A stretch of 45,344 nucleotides of DNA from a virus. The notes beneath the pieces are model-generated. The model worked only from the letters and a program-made list of their open reading frames with translations. It was not told the DNA's origin and made no database searches. Made by a program: the position numbers and the translations under genes. The DNA lies in IMG/VR virus record IMGVR_UViG_3300044712_001537, positions 1-45,344 of that record; one strand, given 5' to 3'. Every line of letters begins with the position of its first letter. Within the stretch, counting starts at the first letter, position 1. Positions 14,121 through 22,265 of the stretch are shown here, in pieces.

Positions 14121-14696
14121 ATGTCGCAAGCGCCTGCCACCGCTGCCAACGCCTTCCCCGCCCGCACGATCGACCTTATCGTGGTGCACTGCTCGGCCAC
14201 GCCGTCGGGCCAGGCGCTGGCCACCGGGCTGGGCAACCGGCGCCGCACCGCCGCGCAGATCATCGACCACTGGCACATGCAGCGCGGCTTCGCCCGCGCT
14301 GCGGCTGCCGTGGCCAGCTACAACCCCGGCCTGCCGCACATCGGCTACCACTACGTGATCGACCTCGACGGGTTGATCCAGGGCGGCCGCCGCCTGGCCG
14401 AGGTCGGCGCCCACGTGGCCGGCCACAACGCCCACAGTGTGGGCATCTGCCTGGTCGGCGGCGCCGAACTCAAGGCGCGCTACAGCCGCGCGCAGTGGGG
14501 CTCGCTCAAACAGCTGGTGGGCACGCTGAGCATCCAGCGCCCCGGCATCCGCGTGCTGGGCCATCGCGACCTGTCGCCCGACGCCAATGGCGACGGCACC
14601 GTGACGCCCGGCGAATGGCTCAAGACCTGCCCCGGCTTCGACGTGGGCCTGTGGTGGTCTCTGCACGGCGCGCCGCCGGCAGACCAGGTGCTGTGA
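14121..14696 (+). CDS. Endolysin: N-acetylmuramoyl-L-alanine amidase (Amidase_2/T7-lysozyme type)
   Basis: A 191-residue zinc amidase that cuts the bond between muramic acid and the stem peptide. It has the first zinc ligand in IVVHCSAT (H23), the GYHYVI strand (74-80), GHRDLSPDANGDG with H148, and TCPGF with C170 as third ligand, as in T7 lysozyme-like amidases. There is no signal peptide, so release needs the downstream holin. It heads the lysis cassette and directly follows the late promoter; there is no ribosome site before the ATG. Confidence 0.92.
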   Translation: MSQAPATAANAFPARTIDLIVVHCSATPSGQALATGLGNRRRTAAQIIDHWHMQRGFARAAAAVASYNPGLPHIGYHYVIDLDGLIQGGRRLAEVGAHVAGHNAHSVGICLVGGAELKARYSRAQWGSLKQLVGTLSIQRPGIRVLGHRDLSPDANGDGTVTPGEWLKTCPGFDVGLWWSLHGAPPADQVL

Positions 14697-15013
14697 TGCC
14701 CCACGCCACGCCCGTGCTGCCGCCGGTGCTGCAGGTGCAGCTGATGCCCAACGCCAAGCCCTGGTGGACCAGCCGCACGCTGATCGTCAACGCCATCGCC
14801 CTGGCGCTGGCCGCAGCCGAAAGCCAGTTGCACCTGCTGCAAGCGGTGCTGCCGGTCAACGTGTTCGCGCTGCTGGCCTTCGTGCTGCCGGTGCTCAACG
14901 CCGGGCTGCGTCTGGTCACCACCACGTCGGTGGCGATGGGCGTGCCGCGTTCGACCGCACCCGCCGTGCCGCCCGCCGAACCCCCCACCGTCAACGAGGA
15001 GAGTCGACCATGA
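14696..15013 (+). CDS. Holin-like membrane protein
   Basis: A 105-residue protein with two hydrophobic helices, about 26-44 (RTLIVNAIALALAAAESQL) and 52-76 (LPVNVFALLAFVLPVLNAGL), joined by a short loop, and a Pro-rich tail. Its ATG overlaps the endolysin stop (TGATG). Size, topology and position next to the amidase gene make it the likely holin that lets endolysin reach the cell wall. The sequence pattern with AKPWWTSRTL is common in Mu-like phages of this group. Confidence 0.75.
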   Translation: MPHATPVLPPVLQVQLMPNAKPWWTSRTLIVNAIALALAAAESQLHLLQAVLPVNVFALLAFVLPVLNAGLRLVTTTSVAMGVPRSTAPAVPPAEPPTVNEESRP

Positions 15014-15270
15014 CTCGACTGATCGCCGTGCTGCTGGCCCTGGTGCTGGGCCCCTCGCTGGCGGGCTGCTCGGCCAGCCTGCAGGGGTTGCTGACCAACC
15101 GCGTGGTGATCAACGTCGCCCAGGACGGCTGCGCCACCAACAGCCGCTGGTTCGGGCTGTCGATCGGCGCCGACGTGGATGAGCGCGACTGCCGGGTGAT
15201 CGTCGATGCGCTGCGGCTGCGAACGGCGATGGAAGCGCTGGCCGCCGCGCAGGCCGCCGGCGCAAGGTAG
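15010..15270 (+). CDS. Lysis-cassette lipoprotein
   Basis: An 86-residue protein with a lipoprotein signal (MTRLIAVLLALVLGPSLAGC; Cys20 lipidated). The mature part has two more Cys (DGCATNSRW, ERDCRVIV) and a helical Ala-rich end. It overlaps the holin-like gene by four bases. Position suggests a spanin-like outer-membrane component, but it lacks the Pro-rich body of typical Rz1 proteins and no inner-membrane Rz partner is plain; the next gene, with an N-terminal helix and coiled coil, could be one. Confidence 0.62.
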   Translation: MTRLIAVLLALVLGPSLAGCSASLQGLLTNRVVINVAQDGCATNSRWFGLSIGADVDERDCRVIVDALRLRTAMEALAAAQAAGAR

Positions 15271-15276
15271 GTGGTG

Positions 15277-15609
15277 ATGCCGGACATCAGAGACCTCGTG
15301 CTCTTCGCGCTCACCCTGGGCAACCTCGTGGCCAACATCGCGCTGTGGTTGAGGAAGCCCGGGGAGGACGCCGGCCAGGCCGTGCAGACGCTGCGCAGCG
15401 AGACGCGCGAGTCGATCTCCAGCCTGCGCGGGCGCGCCGACGTGATGGAAGAGCGTGTCAAGCACATGCCGACCACCGACGAGCTGACCGAGCTCGAGGG
15501 CCAGTTCAGCGCCATCCGCGAGCGGTTGGTGGGCCTGGACGACACCACCAAGAACACGCGCGCTGCGGTGCAGCGCATCGAGGACTACCTGCGCCGCAGC
15601 GGCAAATGA
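15277..15609 (+). CDS. DUF2730-type phage protein (Mu gp25-like)
   Basis: A 110-residue protein with an N-terminal membrane helix (RDLVLFALTLGNLVANIALW, about 4-23) followed by a long coiled coil (QAVQTLRSETRESISSLRGR and on). This matches the DUF2730/Mu gp25 family, found between the lysis genes and terminase in Mu-like phages. I place the start at the ATG at 15277, after AGGTAGGTGG; GTG codons six bases earlier are alternatives. Function unknown; its topology would also suit an inner-membrane spanin-like partner of the preceding lipoprotein. Confidence 0.72.
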   Translation: MPDIRDLVLFALTLGNLVANIALWLRKPGEDAGQAVQTLRSETRESISSLRGRADVMEERVKHMPTTDELTELEGQFSAIRERLVGLDDTTKNTRAAVQRIEDYLRRSGK

Positions 15610-15908
15610 CGAGCATGAACTTCGCCCAAGCCGAGACCGAAGACCGCCGCCTGGTGATGCTGCGCGGGCTGCAGGCTGCTGCGCACTACCGTGCCAACGC
15701 CTACCTGCTGCGCCGCTACTGCGAGAGCCTGGGCCACACCGTGAGCGCCGACCGCATTGAGCAGGACATCGCCTGGCTGGCCGAGCAGGGCCTGGTCGAC
15801 CGCAAGGCGCCCGAGGGCGTGACCGTAGCCACTCTGACGCAGCGCGGGCAGGACGTGGCCGACGGATCGGCGTGCGTGCCGGGCGTGGCGCGGCCGCGTC
15901 CCGAGTGA
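15606..15908 (+). CDS. Mu gp26-like small protein (VpaChn25_0724 family)
   Basis: A 100-residue protein with a winged-helix-like body: RRLVMLRGLQAAAHYRANAY, then VSADRIEQDIAWLAEQGLVD, then a wing (VTVATLTQRGQDVADG). This fits the VpaChn25_0724/Mu gp26 family, regularly found just before the small terminase gene. Its start overlaps the DUF2730 stop. Role unknown; a packaging or regulatory DNA-binding function is possible. Confidence 0.75.
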   Translation: MTSMNFAQAETEDRRLVMLRGLQAAAHYRANAYLLRRYCESLGHTVSADRIEQDIAWLAEQGLVDRKAPEGVTVATLTQRGQDVADGSACVPGVARPRPE

Positions 15909-15915
15909 GCGGCAG

Positions 15916-16512
15916 ATGCCCCCGGTTGCCAAGATCGCCAAGCTGCCGCCCGAGCTGCGCAAGTGGCTGCACGAGACTTTCGTGCAGCGCGCCTTCGGCG
16001 ACATCGAGGGCATCACCGCGGAGCTGAACGCGCTGATGAAAGAGGCCGGCGTGGCCATCACCATCGGCAAGAGCGCGGTGGGCGCCGAGAGCCTGAAGGT
16101 GCGCCGCGCGCAGGAGAGCATTGCCGCCACCACGCGCGCCATGCAGCTGATCGCCGACACCGCGCCCGACGAGGCCGACAAGCGCGGCGAGGCGCTGAAC
16201 GCGATGGTCAGCCAGGGCGTGTTCGAGGTGCTGCTGGACGTGCAGCAGGCCGGCGAGGAAGACGACCCCGCCGCGCGCATGCACCTGCTGAACAAGGCCG
16301 CGCTGGCGGCCGGGCGCCTCACCACCACCAGCGTGCGCCAGCGCCAATGGCGCGCCGAGGTCGAGACCAAGGCCAAGGCCGCCGCCGACGCCGTGACCAA
16401 GATCGCCCACGGCGGCGGCCTGACGCCGCAGCAGGTGCGTGAGATCCGCGACCAGATTCTGGGCATTGCGCGGCGCGATGGTGCGCCGGCAGTGCCCACC
16501 CCCGCAGCCTGA
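15916..16512 (+). CDS. Small terminase subunit (Mu gp27-like, DUF3486)
   Basis: A 198-residue helical protein matching DUF3486/Mu gp27: LPPELRKWLHETFVQRAFGD near the N-terminus (an HTH-like region), IGKSAVGAESLKVRRAQESI, and a long C-terminal helix. It recognises phage DNA for packaging and works with the large subunit. In Mu the large subunit gene follows directly; here five other genes (16575-20509) are inserted between them, the main oddity of this region. Confidence 0.85.
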   Translation: MPPVAKIAKLPPELRKWLHETFVQRAFGDIEGITAELNALMKEAGVAITIGKSAVGAESLKVRRAQESIAATTRAMQLIADTAPDEADKRGEALNAMVSQGVFEVLLDVQQAGEEDDPAARMHLLNKAALAAGRLTTTSVRQRQWRAEVETKAKAAADAVTKIAHGGGLTPQQVREIRDQILGIARRDGAPAVPTPAA

Positions 16513-16574
16513 TCGAGCGCGCCCAAGGGCCGCTCGATGGTGCGCACGACGCAACCGCAACCCTGGAGCCCAAC

Positions 16575-17114
16575 ATGCTCACTCTGACCAACATCCTCAC
16601 CCGTGTGCGCAGCCTGGTGCTGGGCGAGAGCCGCGCGGACGGCGCATTCAGCGCCTCGCGGCGTCTGCTGCTCGGCGCCACGGCGGCGCTGGCACTGGCA
16701 TCGCTCGGGCTGCCGACCCCGGCCGATGCGACGCTGACCATCAGCACGGCGTCGCGTCAGAACATGGCGACGGCGCTCCTGGCCGACATTTCCGGCGGCA
16801 CGATCAAGCTCTACAACGGATCGAAGCCGGCCGCGCTGGGCACGCCTGCGGGCACGCTGCTGGCCACGCTGAACCTTGGGGCGCCGGCAGGCACCGCAAC
16901 CAACGGCGTCATCACCATCGGCTCCGTGACGCAGACCAACACCAGCCACGTGAACGGCACGCCGACCTTCATCCGCTTCAGCGACAGTGGCGGCACTGCG
17001 GTGGCTGACATCGACATCGGTGCGGGCGCAGGCAACGTGCAGTTTTCGGGCACGGTGGTCAACGGCCAGAACGTGACCGTGACCGGACTGACGCTGACCA
17101 TGCCCAACGCCTGA
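16575..17114 (+). CDS. Phage structural-like beta protein with signal-like N-terminus
   Basis: A 179-residue protein. Residues about 54-179 follow a pattern widespread in phage structural regions: 'RQNMATALLADISGGTIKLY', then TLLATLNLGAPAG, TPTFIRFSDSGGTAVADID and a beta-rich end. The first 53 residues are unusual: a basic stretch, then LLLGATAALALASLGL and PADA, which looks like an export signal or membrane segment. GGAG before the ATG supports this start. It is the first gene of the block inserted between the terminase genes. Function unknown; virion decoration or fibre attachment is likely. Confidence 0.65.
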   Translation: MLTLTNILTRVRSLVLGESRADGAFSASRRLLLGATAALALASLGLPTPADATLTISTASRQNMATALLADISGGTIKLYNGSKPAALGTPAGTLLATLNLGAPAGTATNGVITIGSVTQTNTSHVNGTPTFIRFSDSGGTAVADIDIGAGAGNVQFSGTVVNGQNVTVTGLTLTMPNA

Positions 17115-17144
17115 CGGCAGCCTGCGGCAACCCCAGGCATTGCC

Positions 17145-18551
17145 GTGGCAATCCCCGCGCTCACCGTCTATAGCGTCGCGGCCGGTCAGCCAATCCACGC
17201 CGGGCGCTGGCCTGGCGGGCGGCTGACGGGCGATGCTGCGCTGTCTGCTGTCGAGGCGGCGGGGGCGATGCTGTCACAGCCCTCAGACGTGACGGGTGAC
17301 ATAGTTCTGTCGCCCGTGCTGCCGGTTGGGTCGCTGCGTGGAGCCGATCCTGCCCCATACCAGATTGCGTCAGATGGCATGTGGACGTGGTTCACATCGC
17401 CGGTCGCCGTGTTCCACAACGGAGCGACGTACTGCGGTTATGTCAAGGCAAATGGTAGGCAGGGGATTGCCAAGTGGGTGCATGAGACAGATAGTGGGTC
17501 CGTCTTCGAGTTGTCGACCTCGTTTCAGGTTGACGATCACAACAACGCGGCCGTGCTCGTCAGAGAGGACGGCAAGATCGTCGCTGTGTACTCGGACCAC
17601 ACAGAAAACACGTTTCGCTATCGCGTGTCGTCTAACGCTGAGGACATATCGGCGTGGGGCGCAGAGCAGTCGCACTACCCATCTGACCCAGACCCACACA
17701 GCTACCAAAACCTGTTGTACCTGTCGACGCCGGGGCGCTATTACGTCTGGTATCGAGAAGGCCAGTCGAAGCGTCGTGCGGTTTCGACCACCGATTGGTC
17801 GACCTGGGATGCTGAGCGCACGTGGGTGCAGAGCGGTGCAACAGGAAATCTGAACGCTTATACCAAGACCATCCACAACGGCATCAATCGAGTCGATTTC
17901 GTCTTCACGGACCAGGCGCCAAATTCGGACGGCACGACTTCGTTGCCGTCGTCGGTGTTTCACGGGTACATGACGGTGGATAGCGCCGGCAATGAGAGCT
18001 TCTTCAACAGTAGTGGGGCATCGCTCGGTGGGAACGGTTCGCTGACAAACACGACCGGCACGAAGATTCTCGATTACGCCGAAGCACGTGGGAATTTCTG
18101 GATCTGGGACATCACCTACGGCGCAGGCGGCGAGCCGCAGGTGCTGATGGTTGGATTCGCGGACCACAACGATCACATCTACGTCCACGGTCGGTGGAAC
18201 GGCTCCGCGTGGGTCTGCACAACGATTACGACAGCCGGCCCAGGGCTGTACACCGGCAACGACTTCTACAGCGGAGGCATGTGTTTCGACAGCCAGGACG
18301 CGACGAAGGTCTACCTGTCGAAGCAAGTCGGGAGTGCCTGGGAGCTGCAGGAGTGGCGGACACCGGACAACGGTGCAACGTGGTCGAAGTACCGCGACAT
18401 CACAAGCGGGTCGGCGGCTGGAGTCAAGAATTGCCGCCCAATGAGTCCGCGCAATCACGACGGCCGCGCCGCGGTCGTGTGGTGGTCGGGGACGTACACC
18501 AACTTCAACTCGTGGAGCACCTCCGTTAAGGCGGTAGCCGGGATGGCGTGA
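17145..18551 (+). CDS. BNR_4-type beta-propeller protein, possible polysaccharide-acting fibre
   Basis: A 468-residue protein from a GTG start. Residues 27-66 hold two copies of a repeat (LTGDAALSAVEAAGAM, VTGDIVLSPVLPVGSL) shared with the next two proteins. From about 75 on it looks like a BNR_4 propeller, the fold of some sialidases and polysaccharide lyases: VDDHNNAAVLVREDGKIVAV at 129-148, SYQNLLYL...RYYVWYREG, then further blades. The fold suggests binding or cutting of a host surface glycan. Codon use is less GC-extreme than in the head genes, suggesting separate acquisition. No catalytic residues can be assigned safely. Confidence 0.68.
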   Translation: MAIPALTVYSVAAGQPIHAGRWPGGRLTGDAALSAVEAAGAMLSQPSDVTGDIVLSPVLPVGSLRGADPAPYQIASDGMWTWFTSPVAVFHNGATYCGYVKANGRQGIAKWVHETDSGSVFELSTSFQVDDHNNAAVLVREDGKIVAVYSDHTENTFRYRVSSNAEDISAWGAEQSHYPSDPDPHSYQNLLYLSTPGRYYVWYREGQSKRRAVSTTDWSTWDAERTWVQSGATGNLNAYTKTIHNGINRVDFVFTDQAPNSDGTTSLPSSVFHGYMTVDSAGNESFFNSSGASLGGNGSLTNTTGTKILDYAEARGNFWIWDITYGAGGEPQVLMVGFADHNDHIYVHGRWNGSAWVCTTITTAGPGLYTGNDFYSGGMCFDSQDATKVYLSKQVGSAWELQEWRTPDNGATWSKYRDITSGSAAGVKNCRPMSPRNHDGRAAVVWWSGTYTNFNSWSTSVKAVAGMA

Positions 18552-18559
18552 GGTACTAA

Positions 18560-19546
18560 ATGAGCTTCGCATCAGACACCTTCAGCGGCAGCGCGGGCAC
18601 AGAGCTGAGCGCGTACAGCGCCTCCTGGGCAAAGCAATCCGGGTACACGCAGAACGGGCTGATCGGAAACGACGGACAGTACGCCTACCACGCTGGGACG
18701 GGCGGGTACGCCGTATACCAGCACTCTGGTGCGCCCGCGAGCGCGGACTATTCCGTATTCGCAAGCCTATTCAGGAAGGCTGGAACACCAGCGGCCACTG
18801 GGCCGCAGATGGGGGTGTGCGGGCGGATGCAGGCGGGGGCTGGCACGTTCTACGCCGTCCTCTACGAGCACGGCAATACGCGATTCAGTCTGTACCGATT
18901 CAACGCGACGACGCCGACGCTGCTGGGGACGCGCTGGACACATACGCTCACGACGACGCCAGAGACTGTCGAGCTTCGGATGTCCAGCAGCGACATCAGC
19001 GTCTACGTGGATGGCGTCTTGCGAATCGGCCCGGTCACCGACAGCTCGCCGATCTCAACGGCTGGCAAGGCCGGGATCATCCTGTTCGACATGAGGCAGA
19101 CCGGCGTCAACGACACCGGGGGCCTGGACAACTTCGATGCCGTCGATGCCGCGATACTGAGCGACCTCAGTGGCAACGTCACCCTCGATGCTGTTGCGCC
19201 CGCCGGCACCCTGGCCGACGCCGGCCCCACTGCGCTGACTGGCAACGTCACCCTTGACGTGGTGGCGCCGGCAGGATCACTCGGCCTGCAGCCCGGTGTC
19301 GTCACCGTGCCTGCGCTGCGCAACTGGTCTGGCAGCCTGCAGACCAGCGTGACGATCCCGGTTGTCACCGTTCTCTCGATGACCACAGGCGCTCAGGTGC
19401 TGGCGTTGACCGACCAGGTGACTGACGGCACCACTGCCGATCTGACCATCACCGATGTCGCGCTGGTCCCGGGCACGGCCTACATGGTGGCCGGCTGGTC
19501 CGCTGATGGGTCGCAGCGCTTCGCGGTGCCGATCACTGCCGCCTGA
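18560..19546 (+). CDS. Lectin-like (LamG-type) protein with shared repeat
   Basis: A 328-residue protein. Residues 1-195 resemble a concanavalin/LamG-type beta-sandwich (FSGSAGTELSAYSASWAK, DISVYVDGVLRIGPV, AGIILFDMRQTG). At 203-241 it carries two repeats, LSGNVTLDAVAPAGTL and LTGNVTLDVVAPAGSL, of the kind found in both neighbours. A beta-rich end follows (NWSGSLQTSVTIPVVTVLSM). It probably binds carbohydrate or decorates the virion. It lies nine bases after the propeller gene; codon use is again less GC-extreme. Confidence 0.65.
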   Translation: MSFASDTFSGSAGTELSAYSASWAKQSGYTQNGLIGNDGQYAYHAGTGGYAVYQHSGAPASADYSVFASLFRKAGTPAATGPQMGVCGRMQAGAGTFYAVLYEHGNTRFSLYRFNATTPTLLGTRWTHTLTTTPETVELRMSSSDISVYVDGVLRIGPVTDSSPISTAGKAGIILFDMRQTGVNDTGGLDNFDAVDAAILSDLSGNVTLDAVAPAGTLADAGPTALTGNVTLDVVAPAGSLGLQPGVVTVPALRNWSGSLQTSVTIPVVTVLSMTTGAQVLALTDQVTDGTTADLTITDVALVPGTAYMVAGWSADGSQRFAVPITAA

Positions 19547-19548
19547 CT

Positions 19549-20175
19549 ATGAGCACCAGCTACGGCGCCACGCCGCCCGGCATCACCGGCACCCACTACG
19601 GTGGTCCGGGCCTGGGCGTGCTCGGGTCCCAGGTGCCGTCTGGGGGCCTGGATGGCACCGGCTACTTGTACGCTGGTCTGAACCTGCCGGCTGATGCCAA
19701 CAAAGAGGTCCGGGGTCCGATCACGCGCTGGCCGAGCGGCGCGCTGACTGTTTACGAGGACAGCAGCTTCAGCTACACCGGTTCGAGCGACTACGCGCTC
19801 TATGCGCTGTACGTCGATGGCGTTGCGAGCACCGATGACATCGGCTACGGGGCGGGTATCGGGAGGATCGAACTCGCTGTGGGCGGCGGGCTTTCCGGCA
19901 ACGTCGACCTCGATGCCGTCGCCCCTTCGGGCGCCCTGGCCACATCCGGCGCCAGCGCGCTGTCAGGCGACGCCGCGCTCGAGCCTGTCATGCCAGCCGG
20001 CACGCTGGCCGACGCTGGGCCCAGCGGGCTGTCGGGCGGCATCACGCTGGGCAACGTCGCACCCGGCGGCAGCCTCACCGGTGACGTGTCCGCGGCGCCG
20101 ACCCTCATCCCCAGCCTCAGCCGCGGCGTCGACTACGTCATCCGCCTGCACGGCGTCGACTGCTTCCCCATGTGA
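19549..20175 (+). CDS. Repeat-containing small structural-like protein
   Basis: A 208-residue protein. The N-terminal half is a compact beta domain (residues 1-110, Gly/Tyr rich). At 115-177 there are three copies of the shared repeat: LSGNVDLDAVAPSGAL, LSGDAALEPVMPAGTL and LSGGITLGNVAPGGSL. The C-terminus (SRGVDYVIRLHGVDCFPM) is short. It starts two bases after the preceding stop. The common repeat suggests these three proteins assemble together or arose by exchange of modules. Confidence 0.62.
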   Translation: MSTSYGATPPGITGTHYGGPGLGVLGSQVPSGGLDGTGYLYAGLNLPADANKEVRGPITRWPSGALTVYEDSSFSYTGSSDYALYALYVDGVASTDDIGYGAGIGRIELAVGGGLSGNVDLDAVAPSGALATSGASALSGDAALEPVMPAGTLADAGPSGLSGGITLGNVAPGGSLTGDVSAAPTLIPSLSRGVDYVIRLHGVDCFPM

Positions 20176-20182
20176 GGGCCCC

Positions 20183-20509
20183 ATGCGCCGCCTGCCCCCC
20201 ACCCCCCAGACCCCGTTCGTGATTGGCGAGGTGCACGACATACCGTTCCGCTTCGGCCGCGAGATGACCGCCGACGAAACCGTGGCCAGCGTCACCGTCG
20301 ACTGCGCGTCGGTCGGCGCCGTGGTCGATCCCGACCCGGATGCATCGGTGGCCACGCCTTACGCCTTGTCCGGCACAACGGTGCTGCAGCGCTTTGCGGC
20401 GCTGGTGGAGCAGACGCGCTACGTCGTGTCCGTCACGGCCACCATGTCCAGCGGCCGCGTCTTCATCGGCCAGGCGCTGGTGATGGTGCTGCCCAAGATC
20501 CGGTCATGA
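20183..20509 (+). CDS. Small beta-sandwich phage protein
   Basis: A 108-residue protein of alternating strands (FVIGEVHDIPFRFGREM, ASVTVDCASVGAVVD, TRYVVSVTATMSSGRVFIGQ). It resembles small phage proteins thought to adapt fibres to the virion, a weak identification. Its stop overlaps the large terminase start (ATGA), so it is translationally coupled to packaging genes although its likely role is structural. Confidence 0.6.
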   Translation: MRRLPPTPQTPFVIGEVHDIPFRFGREMTADETVASVTVDCASVGAVVDPDPDASVATPYALSGTTVLQRFAALVEQTRYVVSVTATMSSGRVFIGQALVMVLPKIRS

Positions 20510-22128
20510 CCGACCCCACCCTCGCGCTGCGCACCGACGCCGCCGACCCCGACGCGCCGCCGCCGGTGCTGCTGGCCTACCAGGCCGACTGGGTGGCCGA
20601 CGAGGCGCAGCTGAAGGTGGGCGAGAAGGGCCGCCGCATCGGCCTGACCTGGGCCGAGGCGTCAGACGACGTGCTGATCGCCAGCGCCGCCGGCGGCTCC
20701 AAGGTGTTCTACATCTCGGCGACCCAGGACATGGCGCGCGAGTACATCGAGGCCTGCGCGCTGTGGACGCGCGCCTACCACGTGGCCGCCAGCGCGATGG
20801 GCGAAGGCCTGTACGACGACGGCGACGACGGCGACGGCAAGAAGCGCGTGATCAAGACCTACGAGATCGCTTTCCCGCACTCGGGCCACCGCATCGTCGC
20901 GCTCAGCAGCAGGCCCACCAACCTGCGCGGCAAGCAGGGCGTGATCGTGATCGACGAAGCGGCGTTCCACGGCGACCTGCAGGCGCTGCTGAAGGCCGCG
21001 ATGGCCATGCTGCTGTGGGGCGACAAGGTGCGCATCATCAGCACCCACGACGGCGTGGAGAACCCGTTCAATGCGCTCGTGATGGAGGTGCGCGCCGGCA
21101 AGCGCGGCGGGCCGGCCAAGGCCAGCGTGCACCGCATCCCCTTCCAGCGCGCGGTGGCCGACGGCCTGTACAAGCGGGTGTGCCTGCGCAAGGGCAAGAC
21201 CTGGACGCAGGCGGCCGAGGACGAGTGGGTGCGCGACGCCTACGCCTTCTACGGCGACAACGCGGCCGAGGAGCTGGACGCAGTGCCGTCGGCCAGCGCC
21301 GGCGCCTACCTCAGCCTGGCGCTGATCGAGCAGCGCATGGTGCAGGCCTGGCCGGACAACCCCGCGGGCCCGGTGATCGTGCGCGGCAAGTGGGACGACG
21401 GCTTCGCCTACCTGCCCGAGGAGGTGCGCCGCCACGCCGTCAAGGGCTGGATCGCCGAGGCGCTGCAGCCGCACCTGGACCGGCTGAACAAGGCCCTGCG
21501 CCACGCCTTCGGCGAAGACTTCGCGCGCAATCGCGACCAGGCCGTGACGGTCTTGGGCGAGGAAGACACCGACCTGACGCACCGCCCGCGCATCGTGATC
21601 GAGCTGAGCAACTGCCCGTTCAGCAGCCAGCAGCAGATCCACGAGCACGTGGTCGACAGCCTGCCGCGCTTTCGCGGCGGGGCGATGGACGCCACCGGCA
21701 ACGGCGCGGCGCTGGCCGAGGCGATGGCGCAGCGCTACGGCGTGGAGATGGTCGAGCAGGTCAAGCTCAACGATTCGTTCTACCTGGCGCACATGCCCAA
21801 GCTCAAGGCCGGGCTGCAGGACGGCACGCTGCGTGACCTGCCGCGCGACGAGCAGCACCGCGACGACCTGCGCGCCATCAAGCTGGTGCAGGGCGTGCCC
21901 AAGGTGCCGCGCCAGGCCACTCAGACCGCCGGCCAGAAGGCCGCCGCGGCCGAGGGCGGGGAGCGGCTGCAGCGCCACGGCGACTACGCCATCGCTCTCT
22001 TCCTGATGGAGTACGCGTTCCACCGCGAGGCCGGCGAGATCGCCTGGACGCCGGCGCCGGGACGGCACTCCAGCTTCGACGAGGCCACCGGCGGCGGCGC
22101 CGACTGGGCCAGAAAGGCGGGCTGGTGA
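20506..22128 (+). CDS. Large terminase subunit (Mu gp28-like)
   Basis: The 540-residue packaging motor and headful nuclease. The N-terminal ATPase has a Walker A variant GRRIGLTW (42-49), as in Mu-type terminases, and Walker B GVIVIDEAAF (D150, E151), then a coupling-like IISTHDG. The C-terminal nuclease region contains RIVIELSNCPFSS and GAMDATGNGAALAEA with a conserved acidic residue. Length fits the family. The gene starts in overlap with the previous small gene and is separated from the small terminase gene by the inserted block. Confidence 0.9.
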   Translation: MTDPTLALRTDAADPDAPPPVLLAYQADWVADEAQLKVGEKGRRIGLTWAEASDDVLIASAAGGSKVFYISATQDMAREYIEACALWTRAYHVAASAMGEGLYDDGDDGDGKKRVIKTYEIAFPHSGHRIVALSSRPTNLRGKQGVIVIDEAAFHGDLQALLKAAMAMLLWGDKVRIISTHDGVENPFNALVMEVRAGKRGGPAKASVHRIPFQRAVADGLYKRVCLRKGKTWTQAAEDEWVRDAYAFYGDNAAEELDAVPSASAGAYLSLALIEQRMVQAWPDNPAGPVIVRGKWDDGFAYLPEEVRRHAVKGWIAEALQPHLDRLNKALRHAFGEDFARNRDQAVTVLGEEDTDLTHRPRIVIELSNCPFSSQQQIHEHVVDSLPRFRGGAMDATGNGAALAEAMAQRYGVEMVEQVKLNDSFYLAHMPKLKAGLQDGTLRDLPRDEQHRDDLRAIKLVQGVPKVPRQATQTAGQKAAAAEGGERLQRHGDYAIALFLMEYAFHREAGEIAWTPAPGRHSSFDEATGGGADWARKAGW

Positions 22129-22265
22129 TGCGCCGCAATCGGGCTGCCAGCCCAGGAACACCGTTTAAAAACGTTTTAAACGGTCGCACCCATACCCACG
22201 CCGCGGCGGCGGGCCTTCAGGGCCGCCACGGGGCGATTTTCCAATCCGATCCGGAGCAGGCATGA
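22128..22265 (+). CDS. 45-codon linker ORF between terminase and portal genes
   Basis: The reading frame starts with an ATG overlapping the terminase stop (TGATG) and stops with a TGA overlapping the portal ATG (ATGA). It encodes 45 residues (MRRNRAASPGTPFKNVLNGR, then THTHAAAAGLQGRHGAIFQS, DPEQA). No ORF-like conservation can be judged from one sequence. The precise overlap at both ends suggests it is translated and passes ribosomes to the portal gene. An AT-rich perfect inverted repeat lies inside it. Confidence 0.42.
   Translation: MRRNRAASPGTPFKNVLNGRTHTHAAAAGLQGRHGAIFQSDPEQA
22160..22184. repeat. Perfect 11-base inverted repeat
   Basis: ACCGTTTAAAA (22160-22170) and TTTTAAACGGT (22174-22184) are perfectly complementary around ACG. 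It is strikingly AT-rich for this genome and sits in the only sizeable gap between terminase and portal genes. It could be a hairpin in the late mRNA, a protein-binding site or the trace of a small mobile repeat. There is no T-run for a terminator on either strand beyond the arms themselves. Confidence 0.6.

Noticed and set aside
14620-16560. A 646-codon open frame on the minus strand opposite the lysis and small terminase genes
   Set aside because: It is low in complexity (His/Gly/Arg/Ala rich), lies opposite well-identified genes and has no ribosome site; typical shadow frame in very GC-rich DNA.
20662-22161. A 499-codon minus-strand frame opposite the large terminase
   Set aside because: Shadow of a conserved gene, with no family pattern of its own.
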